DNA of 64,000 nt from Amycolatopsis sp. WQ 127309 (GTDB lineage: Bacteria; Actinomycetota; Actinomycetes; Mycobacteriales; Pseudonocardiaceae), in the NCBI RefSeq assembly GCF_023023025.1, contig NZ_CP095481.1:6647001-6711000 (forward strand), in the 5' to 3' direction. Each line of letters opens with the position of its first letter. Positions within the stretch are counted from its first letter, which is position 1. Position numbers and translations under genes: made by a program. The notes under the pieces were generated by a model, which worked only from the letters and a program-made list of their open reading frames with translations, did no database searches and was not told the DNA's origin. Shown here piece by piece: positions 34,088-42,833 of the stretch.

Positions 34088-35686
34088 ATGCCCGAACGAA
34101 GTGTGTCGGGCCGGGACCGGATGGCCGCGCTGCCGGCGGCCGTCCTCGCGTTCTCCGCCGGGCTGGAGCTCGAGACCACGCTGCGCCGGATCGTGGCGGC
34201 CGCGGCCGGGCTGGTCGACGCCCGGTACGGCGCTCTCGCCCTGCTCGACGAGGACGGCCGGACGACCGGGTTCGCCGTCACCGGCGTCGACGACGCCACC
34301 CGCGTCCGGATCGGCCCGCCGCCTGCCGGTCATGGCCTGCTCGGCGCGCTCGTGGCCGGCCGGGATCCGGTGCGCCGGGCCGACCTGGGCGCCGCCGGGT
34401 TCCCGCCGGGGCACCCGGCGATGCGCACCTTCCTCGGCGTCCCCCTCCTCGTCCGCGGCGAGGTGCTCGGCCGGCTGTACCTGAGCGGCGAGCGGCCGTT
34501 CACCGCCGACGACGAACGGGCGATCGTGGCGCTCGCGGCGGCGGCCGGGATCGCCGTCGACAACGCGCGGCTCCACGAGCAGACCCGCAGCCGGCAGCGG
34601 TGGCTGGAGGCCACCGGGGAGATCGCCGCCGAGCTGCTGGGCGGCACCGACGTCCACGAGGTGCTGCGCCTGATCGCGAGCCGGGCGGTCGAGCTCACCG
34701 GCGCCGACGACGCGCTCATCGCGCTGCCCGCCGACGTCGGCGGCGCCCTGGTCGTCACGGTGTGCGCCGGCCCGGACGCCGACGCCCTGACCGGCCGCCG
34801 GATCCCGCTCGACGGGTCGACGTCCGGTGCGGTGCTGGCCGACCACGTGCCGCGCAGCGTGCCGAGCCTGGCGTTCGACCTGGCCGACGGCCTGGGCGTC
34901 GACCTCGGGCCGGCGCTGGCGGTGCGGCTGCGGTCGGGGGAGTCCACCGCCGGGGTGCTCCTGGCGATCCGCGCGCCCGGGGCGGCGGCGTTCGACGAGC
35001 ACGAGCTCCAGATCGTCTCCGCCTTCGCCGACCAGGCCGCCCTCGCCCTGCGCGACGCCGAGAGCCAGGCCGCACGCCGCGAGCTCGACGTCGTCGTCGA
35101 CCGCGACCGGATCGCCCGCGACCTGCACGACCAGGTCATCCAGCGGCTGTTCGCGGTCGGCCTCGGCATCGAGGGCACCCGCCGCCGCACGGACTCGCCC
35201 GCGGTCGTCGTCCGGCTCACCCAGCACATCGACCAGCTCCAGGACGTCATCGAGGAGATCCGCGGCGCGATCTTCGACCTGCACGCCGAACCGGGCGCCG
35301 TGCGCGGCCTGCGGGCGCGGCTGCAGGACGCCATCACCGACACGACGGCCGACTCCGCGATCCGCACCACCGTGCGGTTGTCGGGCGCGTTCGACCGGGT
35401 GCCCGCGGCCTTGGCCGAGCACGCGGAGGCCGTCGTCCGCGAAGCCGTCAGCAACGTCCTGCGGCACGCGCGCGCCGCCGAGCTGACGATCACCGTGTCC
35501 CTGGACGGCGACCTGGTCGTCGAGGTCTCGGACACCGGGATCGGGATGCCGGAAGCCGTGGCGCGCAGCGGGTTGCGCAACCTCGGGCAGCGCGCGGCGG
35601 AAGCGGGCGGGTCCTTCCGGGTGGAACGCCCGGCCGAGGGCGGCACCCGGGTCGTGTGGGCGGTGCCGCTGCCCGGGCGTCCGTGA
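34088..35686 (+). CDS. GAF-domain sensor histidine kinase, DevS/DosS-like
   Basis: A 532-residue soluble kinase: GAF A (about 25-165), GAF B (about 185-330), HisKA_3 dimerisation with RIARDLHDQVIQRLFAVGL (phospho-His347) and an HATPase_c domain (EAVSNVLRHARA, DTGIGMP). GAF A contains PPGHPAMRTFLGVPLL. In mycobacterial DosS the haem ligand lies in the matching HHPPMRTFLG segment, so His109 is a candidate haem ligand, an inference by alignment from memory. Partner of the DevR-like regulator. The pair would sense O2, NO or redox. Confidence 0.92.
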   Translation: MPERSVSGRDRMAALPAAVLAFSAGLELETTLRRIVAAAAGLVDARYGALALLDEDGRTTGFAVTGVDDATRVRIGPPPAGHGLLGALVAGRDPVRRADLGAAGFPPGHPAMRTFLGVPLLVRGEVLGRLYLSGERPFTADDERAIVALAAAAGIAVDNARLHEQTRSRQRWLEATGEIAAELLGGTDVHEVLRLIASRAVELTGADDALIALPADVGGALVVTVCAGPDADALTGRRIPLDGSTSGAVLADHVPRSVPSLAFDLADGLGVDLGPALAVRLRSGESTAGVLLAIRAPGAAAFDEHELQIVSAFADQAALALRDAESQAARRELDVVVDRDRIARDLHDQVIQRLFAVGLGIEGTRRRTDSPAVVVRLTQHIDQLQDVIEEIRGAIFDLHAEPGAVRGLRARLQDAITDTTADSAIRTTVRLSGAFDRVPAALAEHAEAVVREAVSNVLRHARAAELTITVSLDGDLVVEVSDTGIGMPEAVARSGLRNLGQRAAEAGGSFRVERPAEGGTRVVWAVPLPGRP

Positions 35687-35834
35687 TGCTTGAAGTTCAC
35701 CCGATCCGGGTACATCCCGGGTGTCCGCGGTTCAGCCGAGTAGCCGTTGTCCCATTCGCCGGTGCCCCCGCACCGGCCTCGCGGCGACGGCTCGGTCCGC
35801 GGAGTCGCCGTCCGCCACGGAGGTGACAGCCATC

Positions 35835-36251
35835 ATGCGCGATCCCCTGGACCGCTTCCACCGCAGCACTTCGACGCTCACCGTGACGACCACCCACGAC
35901 TCGACGGTCGTGGCCGCGACCGGTGATCTCGACGGCGCCGTCGCCGAGCACCTGCTCGGCCGCCTCGCCGACGAGGTCGCCCTGCGGCCGCGGGCGCTGG
36001 TCATCGACCTGAGCCGGGTGGCCTTCTGCTCGGCCCGCGTCCTGCGCGTGCTGCTCACGACCTCGGCCGACGCCCACGCGGCCGGCATCCCGTGCGTGCT
36101 CGTCAGCGACCAGCGCGCGGTCCTGCGCCCGATCGCCGTGCTCGGGCTGGACCACCTCCTGCAGGTGCAGCCCAGCCTCGCCGCCGCCCGGGAGTGGCTG
36201 GCGGTGCTGGGCACCGTCGGGGTCACCGGGGTCACCGGGGTCACCGGGTAA
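35835..36251 (+). CDS. STAS-domain protein (anti-sigma-factor antagonist type)
   Basis: A 138-residue STAS domain protein (VVAATGDLDGAVAEHLLGRL, then ALVIDLSRVAFCSARVLRVL). The usual phospho-Ser is in FCSARVL, so it could be a phosphorylatable antagonist, although the motif differs from the canonical D-S-S/T-G. The C terminus ends in three VTG repeats from a 9-bp tandem duplication. GGAGGTGA precedes ATG 35835. It directly follows the kinase gene with 148 bp between, and its anti-sigma partner is not identified. Confidence 0.82.
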   Translation: MRDPLDRFHRSTSTLTVTTTHDSTVVAATGDLDGAVAEHLLGRLADEVALRPRALVIDLSRVAFCSARVLRVLLTTSADAHAAGIPCVLVSDQRAVLRPIAVLGLDHLLQVQPSLAAAREWLAVLGTVGVTGVTGVTG

Positions 36252-36257
36252 CGCCGG

Positions 36258-36869
36258 TCAGGCCGCCGGGTACTGCCGTTCGCGGAGCAGGTGCGCGAGG
36301 TGGACGGCGTTGCGCACCAGCGTCGCGTTGGCCGACGCGACGGCTTCGGGGGTCTCGTCGAGGTCGTTGTAGTCGCCACCCCGCATGGCCTCGCCGTTCC
36401 AGTAGGTGCCGCCCTGGGCGGGAACGCTGAAGCCGGTGTCGTTCAGGGCCTGGAACAGGTCGGCGATGATCTTGTGGGCGCCGTCCTCGTTGCCGACCAC
36501 GGCCGCCACCGCGACCTTGCCGAACATCCCGGGCCGGCCCTGATCGTCCGTTTCGGACAGTTCGGCGTCGAGGCGCTCCAGGACGCGCTGGGCGACGCTG
36601 GACATGTGCCCCATCCAGGTCGGGGTGGCGACGAGCAGGATGTCGGCGTCGTGGACCTTGCGGCGCAGCGCCGGCCACGCGTCGCCGTCGCCCATGTCGG
36701 CCTCGACCCCGGGCTTGACGTCGTGGTCGACGACCCGCACCAGCTCGCCGGTCGCGCCGTGACCGCGGAACAGGTCGAGCAGCTGCCCGGCGATCAGGTC
36801 GCTGCTCGACGCGGCGGGCGACGGCTTGAGCGTGCAGCCGAGGGCGAGGACTCGCAGTGGTTCCGTCAT
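36258..36869 (-). CDS. Flavodoxin-like NAD(P)H oxidoreductase
   Basis: A 203-residue flavodoxin-fold protein of the NADPH-dependent FMN reductase/WrbA group. The FMN phosphate loop region is LALGCTLKPSPAASSSDLIA and the second loop is LLVATPTWMGHMSSVAQRVL. YWNGEAMRGGDYNDLDETPE is a conserved C-terminal motif. It probably reduces flavins or quinones. ATG 36869 has only a weak site. It is divergent from the aldehyde dehydrogenase gene across a perfect DosR-like palindrome. Confidence 0.85.
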   Translation of the reverse strand: MTEPLRVLALGCTLKPSPAASSSDLIAGQLLDLFRGHGATGELVRVVDHDVKPGVEADMGDGDAWPALRRKVHDADILLVATPTWMGHMSSVAQRVLERLDAELSETDDQGRPGMFGKVAVAAVVGNEDGAHKIIADLFQALNDTGFSVPAQGGTYWNGEAMRGGDYNDLDETPEAVASANATLVRNAVHLAHLLRERQYPAA

Positions 36870-36912
36870 GACGTCCTTCCGTCGTGGATCCCGCCCGGGT
36901 ACCCGCTCGAGG

Positions 36913-36930
36913 CTGGGCCAATCGGCCCAG
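36913..36930. promoter_or_regulatory. Perfect DosR/DevR-like palindrome in a divergent promoter region
   Basis: CTGGGCC (36913-36919) and GGCCCAG (36924-36930) form a 7-bp perfect dyad around AATC. The core GGGCC-N4-GGCCC fits the DosR-box scheme exactly. It lies 44 bp upstream of the flavodoxin start and 85 bp upstream of the dehydrogenase start. Confidence 0.6.
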
Positions 36931-37014
36931 GACCACGCCGGGTGACCGGCGTTTCCGGCGTTCCCCGCCTGGGTACGCGGAAGCGACGATCTTTCGACGA
37001 GCGAGGAGTGCACT

Positions 37015-38379
37015 GTGGCCATCGCGACGGTCAACCCGGCGACGGGCGAGCGGGTCCGGGAGTTCGACGCGCTCACCGAGGAGCAGCTGGACGGCAAGCT
37101 GGCGCTCGCCGCGGAGGCCTTCCGCGCCTACCGGAGGACGTCGCCCGGCGATCGCGCCGCGTTGCTGCGCCGGGCCGCGGACATCCTCGAGGCCGAGGCG
37201 GACGAGCTGGGCCGCCTCGCGACGCTCGAGATGGGGAAGACCCACGTCGCCGCCGTCGCCGAGGTGCAGAAGTCGGCGAAGGGGTGCCGCTGGTACGCCG
37301 ACCACGGCGCGGAGATGCTCGCCGACGAACCCTGGCCGGTCGAGGGCGCGAAGGTCTTCACCCGGTACGAGCCGCTCGGGCCGGTGCTCGCCGTGATGCC
37401 GTGGAACTTCCCGTACTGGCAGGTCTTCCGGTTCGCCGCGCCGGCGCTGGTGGCGGGCAACGTGGGCCTGCTCAAGCACGCGTCGAACGTCCCGCAGTGC
37501 GCGTTGGCGATCGAAGACGTCCTGCGCCGCGCCGGTTTCCCCGAGGGCGTGTTCCAGACGCTGCTCGTGCCGTCCTCGGCGATCGAGGCCGTGATCGGCG
37601 ACGAGCGCGTCCGCGCGGTGACGCTGACCGGCAGCGAGCCGGCGGGCCGTGAGGTCGGGGCCGCCGCGGGCCGCAACGTCAAGGCGAGCGTGCTCGAACT
37701 GGGCGGCGCCGACGCCTTCATCGTGATGCCCTCGGCGGACCTGGACAAAGCCGTCGAAGCCGGCGTCGGCTCGCGGACGCTGAACAACGGCCAGTCCTGC
37801 GTCAACGCCAAGCGGTTCATCGTCCACGAGGACGTCGCCGAGGAGTTCACCCGGAAGTTCACCGAGAAGATGGCGGCGCTGACGGTCGGCGACCCGATGA
37901 AGGACGACACCGACCTCGGCCCGCTGTCGTCGGCCGACGCCGTCGAGACGATCCACCAGCAGGTGAGCGACACCGTCCGGGCCGGCGCGCGGCTGCTCAC
38001 CGGCGGGAAACCCCTCGACGGCCCGGGCCACTACTACCCGCCGACCGTGCTGGCCGACATCCCGGACGGCTCGCCGGGCCACCACGAGGAGTTCTTCGGC
38101 CCGGTGGCGCTGATCTGGGCGGTCCGCGACGTCGACGACGCCATCCGCGTCGCCAACGACTCGCCGTTCGGGCTCGGCGGCAGCGCGTGGACGGCGGACC
38201 CGGGGGAGCAGGAGCGGTTCGTGACCGAGGTCGAGACCGGGATGATGTACCTCAACGAGTTCACCCAGTCCACGCCGGAAGTCCCGTTCGGCGGCGCCAA
38301 GAACTCCGGGTACGGCCGGGAACTGGCGTCGTTCGGGCCGCGGACGTTCGTCAACGCCAAGACGGTCTGGATCGCCTGA
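37015..38379 (+). CDS. NAD(P)-dependent succinate-semialdehyde dehydrogenase-type aldehyde dehydrogenase
   Basis: A 454-residue ALDH. It has the Rossmann NAD-binding helix VMPWNFPYWQVFRFAAPAL, catalytic Glu in VLELGGADAFIV, and the nucleophile Cys in NNGQSCVNAKRFIVH. The short length and PWNFPYWQ pattern fit the GabD/YneI subgroup. It converts succinate semialdehyde to succinate, linking GABA catabolism to the TCA cycle, or oxidises related aldehydes. GTG 37015 follows GCGAGGAGTG. It shares the upstream DosR-like palindrome with the flavodoxin gene. Confidence 0.92.
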   Translation: MAIATVNPATGERVREFDALTEEQLDGKLALAAEAFRAYRRTSPGDRAALLRRAADILEAEADELGRLATLEMGKTHVAAVAEVQKSAKGCRWYADHGAEMLADEPWPVEGAKVFTRYEPLGPVLAVMPWNFPYWQVFRFAAPALVAGNVGLLKHASNVPQCALAIEDVLRRAGFPEGVFQTLLVPSSAIEAVIGDERVRAVTLTGSEPAGREVGAAAGRNVKASVLELGGADAFIVMPSADLDKAVEAGVGSRTLNNGQSCVNAKRFIVHEDVAEEFTRKFTEKMAALTVGDPMKDDTDLGPLSSADAVETIHQQVSDTVRAGARLLTGGKPLDGPGHYYPPTVLADIPDGSPGHHEEFFGPVALIWAVRDVDDAIRVANDSPFGLGGSAWTADPGEQERFVTEVETGMMYLNEFTQSTPEVPFGGAKNSGYGRELASFGPRTFVNAKTVWIA

Positions 38380-38475
38380 CCCGCGGTCGCGGCGACCGGC
38401 CGAATTGACGCGCCCGGGCGGGCGGGAACGTGTCTATCCTGATTGGCCGGTTTCGCTCGCGAAAGGGTCCCCGCC

Positions 38476-40740
38476 ATGGAACAGACCGATCGTCCGACCA
38501 CGACAGACGGAGTGAACCGGCGCAGCCTGCTCGCCGGGGTCGGCGGCCTCCTCGCCGCCAGTGGTGTCGCGTCGAGCGGCCTGCTCGCGCCACCCGCCGC
38601 CGCCGATCCCGTGGCCGCCAAGCCGGAGCGCGACGACCGGGTCGAGGGCCTGCTCAAGAAGATGACCCTCGCCGAGAAGCTCGGCCAGCTGCAGCTGCTC
38701 GGCAACGAGAACGACGCGCGCACGGCGCTGGCGACCGGCCGGCTCGGCGGCGTCTTCTCGGTGGTCGGCGCGGCGAAGCTCAACGCGCTGCAGCACATCG
38801 CCGTCGAGCGGACGCGCCTGCGCATCCCGCTGATCTTCGGCCTGGACGTCATCCACGGGTACACCACCAACTTCCCGATCCCGCTGGCCCAGGGTTCGAG
38901 CTTCGACCCCGCCGTGGCGGGCGCCGACGCGTCGGTGTCGGCGAAGGAGGCCCGGCGCAGCGGCATCCACTGGACGTACGCGCCGATGATGGACGTCACC
39001 CACGAGCCGCGCTGGGGCCGCATCGCCGAGGGGTACGGCGAAGACCCTTACCTGGCCACGAAACTCGCCGTCTCGAAGGTCCGCGGCTACCAGGGTGACG
39101 ACTACTCGTCGCCGGACCGCCTCGCCGCCTGCGCCAAGCACTTCGTCGCCTACGGCGGGGCCGAAGGCGGGCGCGACTACAACACCGTCGACGTCTCGCT
39201 GCAGCGGCTGCACAACTTCTACCTCCCGCCGTTCAAGGCGTCCGTCGAAGCCGGCGTGGCGACGGCGATGGCCAGTTTCAACACCATCAGCGGCGTCCCC
39301 GCGCACGGCAACGGTTACGTCCTGCACGACGTCCTCAAGAGCGCCTACGGCTTCCGCGGGTTCGTCGTCAGCGACTACACCGGCGTCCAGGAGCTGATCC
39401 TGCACGGGCTCGCCGGGGACGGCGCCGACGCCGCGGCGGCCGCGCTGCCGGCCGGTGTCGACATGGAGATGGTCAGCACGAACTACGTGCAGTACGGCCA
39501 GCAATTGCTGGCGCAGCGGCGGATCACACGCGACCAGATCGACGACGCCGTCCGCCGGATCCTGCTGGTCAAGGTCAAGCTGGGCCTGTTCGAACGGCCG
39601 TACGCCGACGAGGCCGTCGAGGTCAAGGCGCCGTCGCCGGCCGCACTCGCGGCGTCGCGCCAGGCGGCCGGGCGGTGCATGGTGCTGCTCAAGAACGACG
39701 GGCTGGTGCTGCCGCTGGCCAAGACCGTCGGCTCGGTCGCCGTCGTCGGCCCGCTGGGCAACGCGACCTACGACCTCAACGGCACCTGGTCGGGCCTCGG
39801 CACCGGCGCGGCCACGACACCGCCGGTGACCGTGGTCGACGGGATCAAGGCGGCGGCGCCCGGGGCGGCGGTGACGTTCACCGCCGGCTGCGCCGTCGAG
39901 GGCACCGACACCAGCGGGTTCGCCGCCGCGCAACAGGCGGCCCGCGCGGCCGACGTCACCGTCGTGGTCGTCGGCGAGACGGCCGCGATGAGCGGTGAAG
40001 CGGCCGCGCGCAGCACCATCGACCTCCCCGGCGTCCAGCAGCAGCTGGTGGCCGCGATCAAGGACACCGGGAAGCCGTTCGTGGTGGTGCTGGTCAACGG
40101 CCGGCCGCTGACGATCCCGTACCTGCACGACAACGCGCCCGCCATCCTCGAGGCGTGGGCGCCGGGCGTGCAGGGCGGCCACGCGGTCGCGGACGTCCTG
40201 TTCGGCACCGTCAACCCGGGCGGCAAGCTGCCGGTGAGCTTCCCGCGCGCGGTCGGGCAGATCCCGATCTACTACAACCACGAGAACACCGGCCGCCCGG
40301 CCGACCCGGCGAACAAGTACACGTCCAAGTACCTCGACCTGGAGTCCGGCCCGCTCTACGAGTTCGGTTTCGGCCTGTCGTACACGACGTTCCGCGTCGA
40401 CGGCCTGCGCCTGTCGGACACCCGGCTGCCGGCCCGCGGCGGCCGCGTCCAGGTGAGCGCCAAGGTGACCAACACGGGCGGCCGCGCCGGCGACGAGGTC
40501 GTCCAGCTGTACGTGCGCGACCCGGTCGCCTCGATCGTCCAGCCCGTCCGCCGGCTGCGCGGCTTCCAGCGGGTGACCCTGGCCGCGGGCGCGTCGACGA
40601 CGGTCTCGTTCACCCTCACCCCCGAAGACGTCGGCTTCTACGACAACGCGGCCAAGTTCCGGGTGGAGCCGGGCAAGATCGAGGTCTACGTCGGCACCAG
40701 CTCGGCCGCCACCCTGACGTCAACCTTCACCGTGGTCTGA
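38476..40740 (+). CDS. Secreted family-3 glycoside hydrolase (BglX-type beta-glucosidase)
   Basis: A 754-residue exported enzyme. A twin-arginine signal NRRSLLAGVGGLLAASGV precedes the GH3 TIM barrel. The nucleophile is Asp300 in FVVSDYTGV, the alpha/beta sandwich domain starts AGRCMVLLKNDGLVLPL, and the C-terminal Fn3-like domain ends EDVGFYDNAAKFRVEPGKIE. It cleaves terminal beta-D-glucosyl or xylosyl residues from oligosaccharides outside the cell. ATG 38476 is preceded by GAAAGGG. It stands as a single gene and ends before a palindrome-rich intergenic region. Confidence 0.93.
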   Translation: MEQTDRPTTTDGVNRRSLLAGVGGLLAASGVASSGLLAPPAAADPVAAKPERDDRVEGLLKKMTLAEKLGQLQLLGNENDARTALATGRLGGVFSVVGAAKLNALQHIAVERTRLRIPLIFGLDVIHGYTTNFPIPLAQGSSFDPAVAGADASVSAKEARRSGIHWTYAPMMDVTHEPRWGRIAEGYGEDPYLATKLAVSKVRGYQGDDYSSPDRLAACAKHFVAYGGAEGGRDYNTVDVSLQRLHNFYLPPFKASVEAGVATAMASFNTISGVPAHGNGYVLHDVLKSAYGFRGFVVSDYTGVQELILHGLAGDGADAAAAALPAGVDMEMVSTNYVQYGQQLLAQRRITRDQIDDAVRRILLVKVKLGLFERPYADEAVEVKAPSPAALAASRQAAGRCMVLLKNDGLVLPLAKTVGSVAVVGPLGNATYDLNGTWSGLGTGAATTPPVTVVDGIKAAAPGAAVTFTAGCAVEGTDTSGFAAAQQAARAADVTVVVVGETAAMSGEAAARSTIDLPGVQQQLVAAIKDTGKPFVVVLVNGRPLTIPYLHDNAPAILEAWAPGVQGGHAVADVLFGTVNPGGKLPVSFPRAVGQIPIYYNHENTGRPADPANKYTSKYLDLESGPLYEFGFGLSYTTFRVDGLRLSDTRLPARGGRVQVSAKVTNTGGRAGDEVVQLYVRDPVASIVQPVRRLRGFQRVTLAAGASTTVSFTLTPEDVGFYDNAAKFRVEPGKIEVYVGTSSAATLTSTFTVV

Positions 40741-40858
40741 CCCGTAACTCACGTGCTCAGGCACGTGACCCGCGTGCTTGAGCACGTAACTCGCGTGATG
40801 GGGGCCGGAACTCACGAGTTCCGTCTCCGATCACGCGAATCACGTCTCCGATCACGCG
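40741..40858. repeat. Palindrome-rich intergenic repeat block (possible terminator)
   Basis: Three related CACGTG/CGCGTG inverted repeats follow the glycosidase stop: CGTGCT-TG-AGCACG at 40773-40786, GGAACTC-AC-GAGTTCC at 40807-40822, and two copies of TCTCCGATCACGCG near 40823-40858. The block may terminate the glycosidase transcript. Similar palindromes occur near 11290 and 11400. Confidence 0.5.
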
Positions 40859-40903
40859 GGGCACGGTTCGGGCCGCCGGTGTGACCGACGAGACATACAG
40901 GTA

Positions 40904-40924
40904 ACTGTACAGTCTGACTGTACA
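40904..40924. promoter_or_regulatory. Candidate MarR operator (repeated ACTGTACA)
   Basis: ACTGTACAGT at 40904-40913 is a perfect palindrome, and ACTGTACA recurs at 40917-40924. The pair lies 31 bp upstream of ATG 40955, overlapping the expected -35 region. Confidence 0.5.
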
Positions 40925-40954
40925 TTTCTTGCCGCCGCGGTTACGGTGACGGGC

Positions 40955-41395
40955 ATGGGTGATCAACTGTCTCCGTCGGCCGTCGAGGCGTCACAGCGGG
41001 TCCGCGCCGTCATCCGGCGGCTGCGGCGGGGCATCGCCGGTGCCTCGGATCCCGGTGACGTCACGCTGTCGCAGGCCACGGTGCTGACCAGGCTGGCCGA
41101 CAGCGACGGCCGCACCACCAGCGACCTCGCCGCGGCCGACGGGGTGCGGCACCAGTCGATGACCTCGACGGTCGCCGCGCTGCTCGACCTCGGCCTCGTC
41201 AAGCGGCGGCCGGATCCCCGGGACGGCCGCCGCCTGCTGGTCACCGTCACGGCCAAGGGGCGCCGGCACGTCGATGCGGGCCGGCAGGCTCGTGGCGAGT
41301 GGCTCGCCGCGAGGCTGCAGGAGGAGTGCACGGAGGAGGAACGGCAGACCGTCCTGGCCGCGATGGCCGTGCTGGATCGGCTCGTCCATGAGTGA
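40955..41395 (+). CDS. MarR-family transcriptional regulator
   Basis: A 146-residue winged helix (TTSDLAAADGVRHQSMTSTV, then LGLVKRRPDPRDGRRLLVTV). The regulator probably represses itself and the MFS pump whose start lies inside its 3' end. ATG 40955 follows TACGGT by 7 nt, a leaderless arrangement. GTG 40946 is a weaker in-frame option. Confidence 0.9.
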   Translation: MGDQLSPSAVEASQRVRAVIRRLRRGIAGASDPGDVTLSQATVLTRLADSDGRTTSDLAAADGVRHQSMTSTVAALLDLGLVKRRPDPRDGRRLLVTVTAKGRRHVDAGRQARGEWLAARLQEECTEEERQTVLAAMAVLDRLVHE

Positions 41396-42803
41396 CCGGA
41401 CCACGGCTGACCGGACCACGGCTGACCGGACCACGGACGACCGGGCACCGGAAGCCACTAAAACCGGCTTCGACCGCGGGCTGATCCCGCCGATGCTGCT
41501 GGGTTCCATCCTGAACCCCGTCAACTCCACGATCATGGCCGTCGCGCTCGTCCCGATCGGCGCGGCGCTCGGCGCCCCGCCCTCGCAGACCGCGTGGCTC
41601 GTCTCGGCCCTGTACCTGGCCACGGCGCTCGGCCAGCCGATCGTGGGCCGGCTGATCGACATCTTCGGCCCGCGCAAGCTCTTCCTGATCAGCACGAGCC
41701 TGGTCGGCGTCGCGGGTGTCATCGGGACCGTGGCCCCGGGCCTCGGCGTGCTGATCGCGTCGCGGGTGCTGCTCGGCTTCGGCACGTGCGCCGGCTACCC
41801 GGCCGCGATGGCGTTGCTGCGCAGCGAAGCCGAGCGCACGGGGGAGGACAACCCCGCCGGCGTGCTGACGGCGCTGGCCGTGGCCAACCAGACCATCGCC
41901 GTCATCGGCCCGCTGCTGGGCGGCCTGCTGATCGGCCTCGGCGGCTGGCGCGCCACCTTCGCGCTCAACGTGCCGCTGGCCGCGGCGGCGGTCGTGCTGG
42001 GCCTGCTGCGGCTGCCCCGCGCGCGGGAGACGTCCACCCGGGAACGCTGGACCGCCCGGCTCGACCTGCCGGGCATGGGCCTGTTCGCCGTGACGCTGGT
42101 GGCGCTGCTGTTGTTCCTGATGAACCTGCGGCCCAGCAGCTGGTACCTGCTGCTGATCGCCGTCGCGGCCGGCGCCGCCTTCGCCGTGCGGGAGCTGCGG
42201 GCCGCGATCCCGTTCATCGACCTGCGGGTGCTGGGCGGCAACGCGCCGCTGCTGGTCACTTACGGGCGCGCGCTGGTCGCCTACATCGTCTCCTACGCCT
42301 TCCTCTACGGCTTCACGCAGTGGACGGAGGAGGGCTTCGGGCTCTCGCCGTTCTACGCCGGGCTGGTGCAGATCCCGATGTTCCTGGTGGCGATCGTCAT
42401 TTCGATCACCACCGGACGGCGCCGGGGCGTGCGGGGAAAGCTCCTGCTCGGCGCGCTGGCGCAGATCGCCGCCTGCGTGCTGATGCTGGTGCTCACCGGC
42501 GAGAGTCCACTGTGGATGCTGCTGCTGATCGCCGTGGTCTTCGGCATCCCGCAGGGCGCGGTCAGCCTGGCGCTGCAGAACTCCGTGTACCACCAGGCCG
42601 ATCCCGAGCGCACCGGCTCGTCGGCCGGGCTGCTGCGCACCTTCGCCTACGTCGGTTCGATGGTCGCCTCCGCCACGACGGCGGTGGCCTTCGGCCCGCA
42701 CGCGAGTACCGCGGGCATGCACACCCTGGCCTGGGTGATGCTCGCCGCCGGCGTCCTGTTCCTGCTGCTCACGGTCGCCGACCGCGGCCTGCGCCACGTC
42801 TGA
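41388..42803 (+). CDS. MFS drug-efflux transporter, DHA2-like
   Basis: A 471-residue major facilitator of about 14 helices. Motif A is GRLIDIFGPRKLF, preceded by LVSALYLATALGQPIVG. The antiporter motif C region is IAVIGPLLGGLLIGLGG. The N terminus carries three tandem DRTTA/D repeats from a 15-bp direct repeat at 41394-41438, unlike other members and possibly recent. ATG 41388 overlaps the marR stop by 8 bp. Co-expressed efflux of drugs or metabolites is expected. Confidence 0.9.
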   Translation: MSDRTTADRTTADRTTDDRAPEATKTGFDRGLIPPMLLGSILNPVNSTIMAVALVPIGAALGAPPSQTAWLVSALYLATALGQPIVGRLIDIFGPRKLFLISTSLVGVAGVIGTVAPGLGVLIASRVLLGFGTCAGYPAAMALLRSEAERTGEDNPAGVLTALAVANQTIAVIGPLLGGLLIGLGGWRATFALNVPLAAAAVVLGLLRLPRARETSTRERWTARLDLPGMGLFAVTLVALLLFLMNLRPSSWYLLLIAVAAGAAFAVRELRAAIPFIDLRVLGGNAPLLVTYGRALVAYIVSYAFLYGFTQWTEEGFGLSPFYAGLVQIPMFLVAIVISITTGRRRGVRGKLLLGALAQIAACVLMLVLTGESPLWMLLLIAVVFGIPQGAVSLALQNSVYHQADPERTGSSAGLLRTFAYVGSMVASATTAVAFGPHASTAGMHTLAWVMLAAGVLFLLLTVADRGLRHV

Positions 42804-42833
42804 ATCCCCTTGTCCGGAACGAAAGGCACGACC

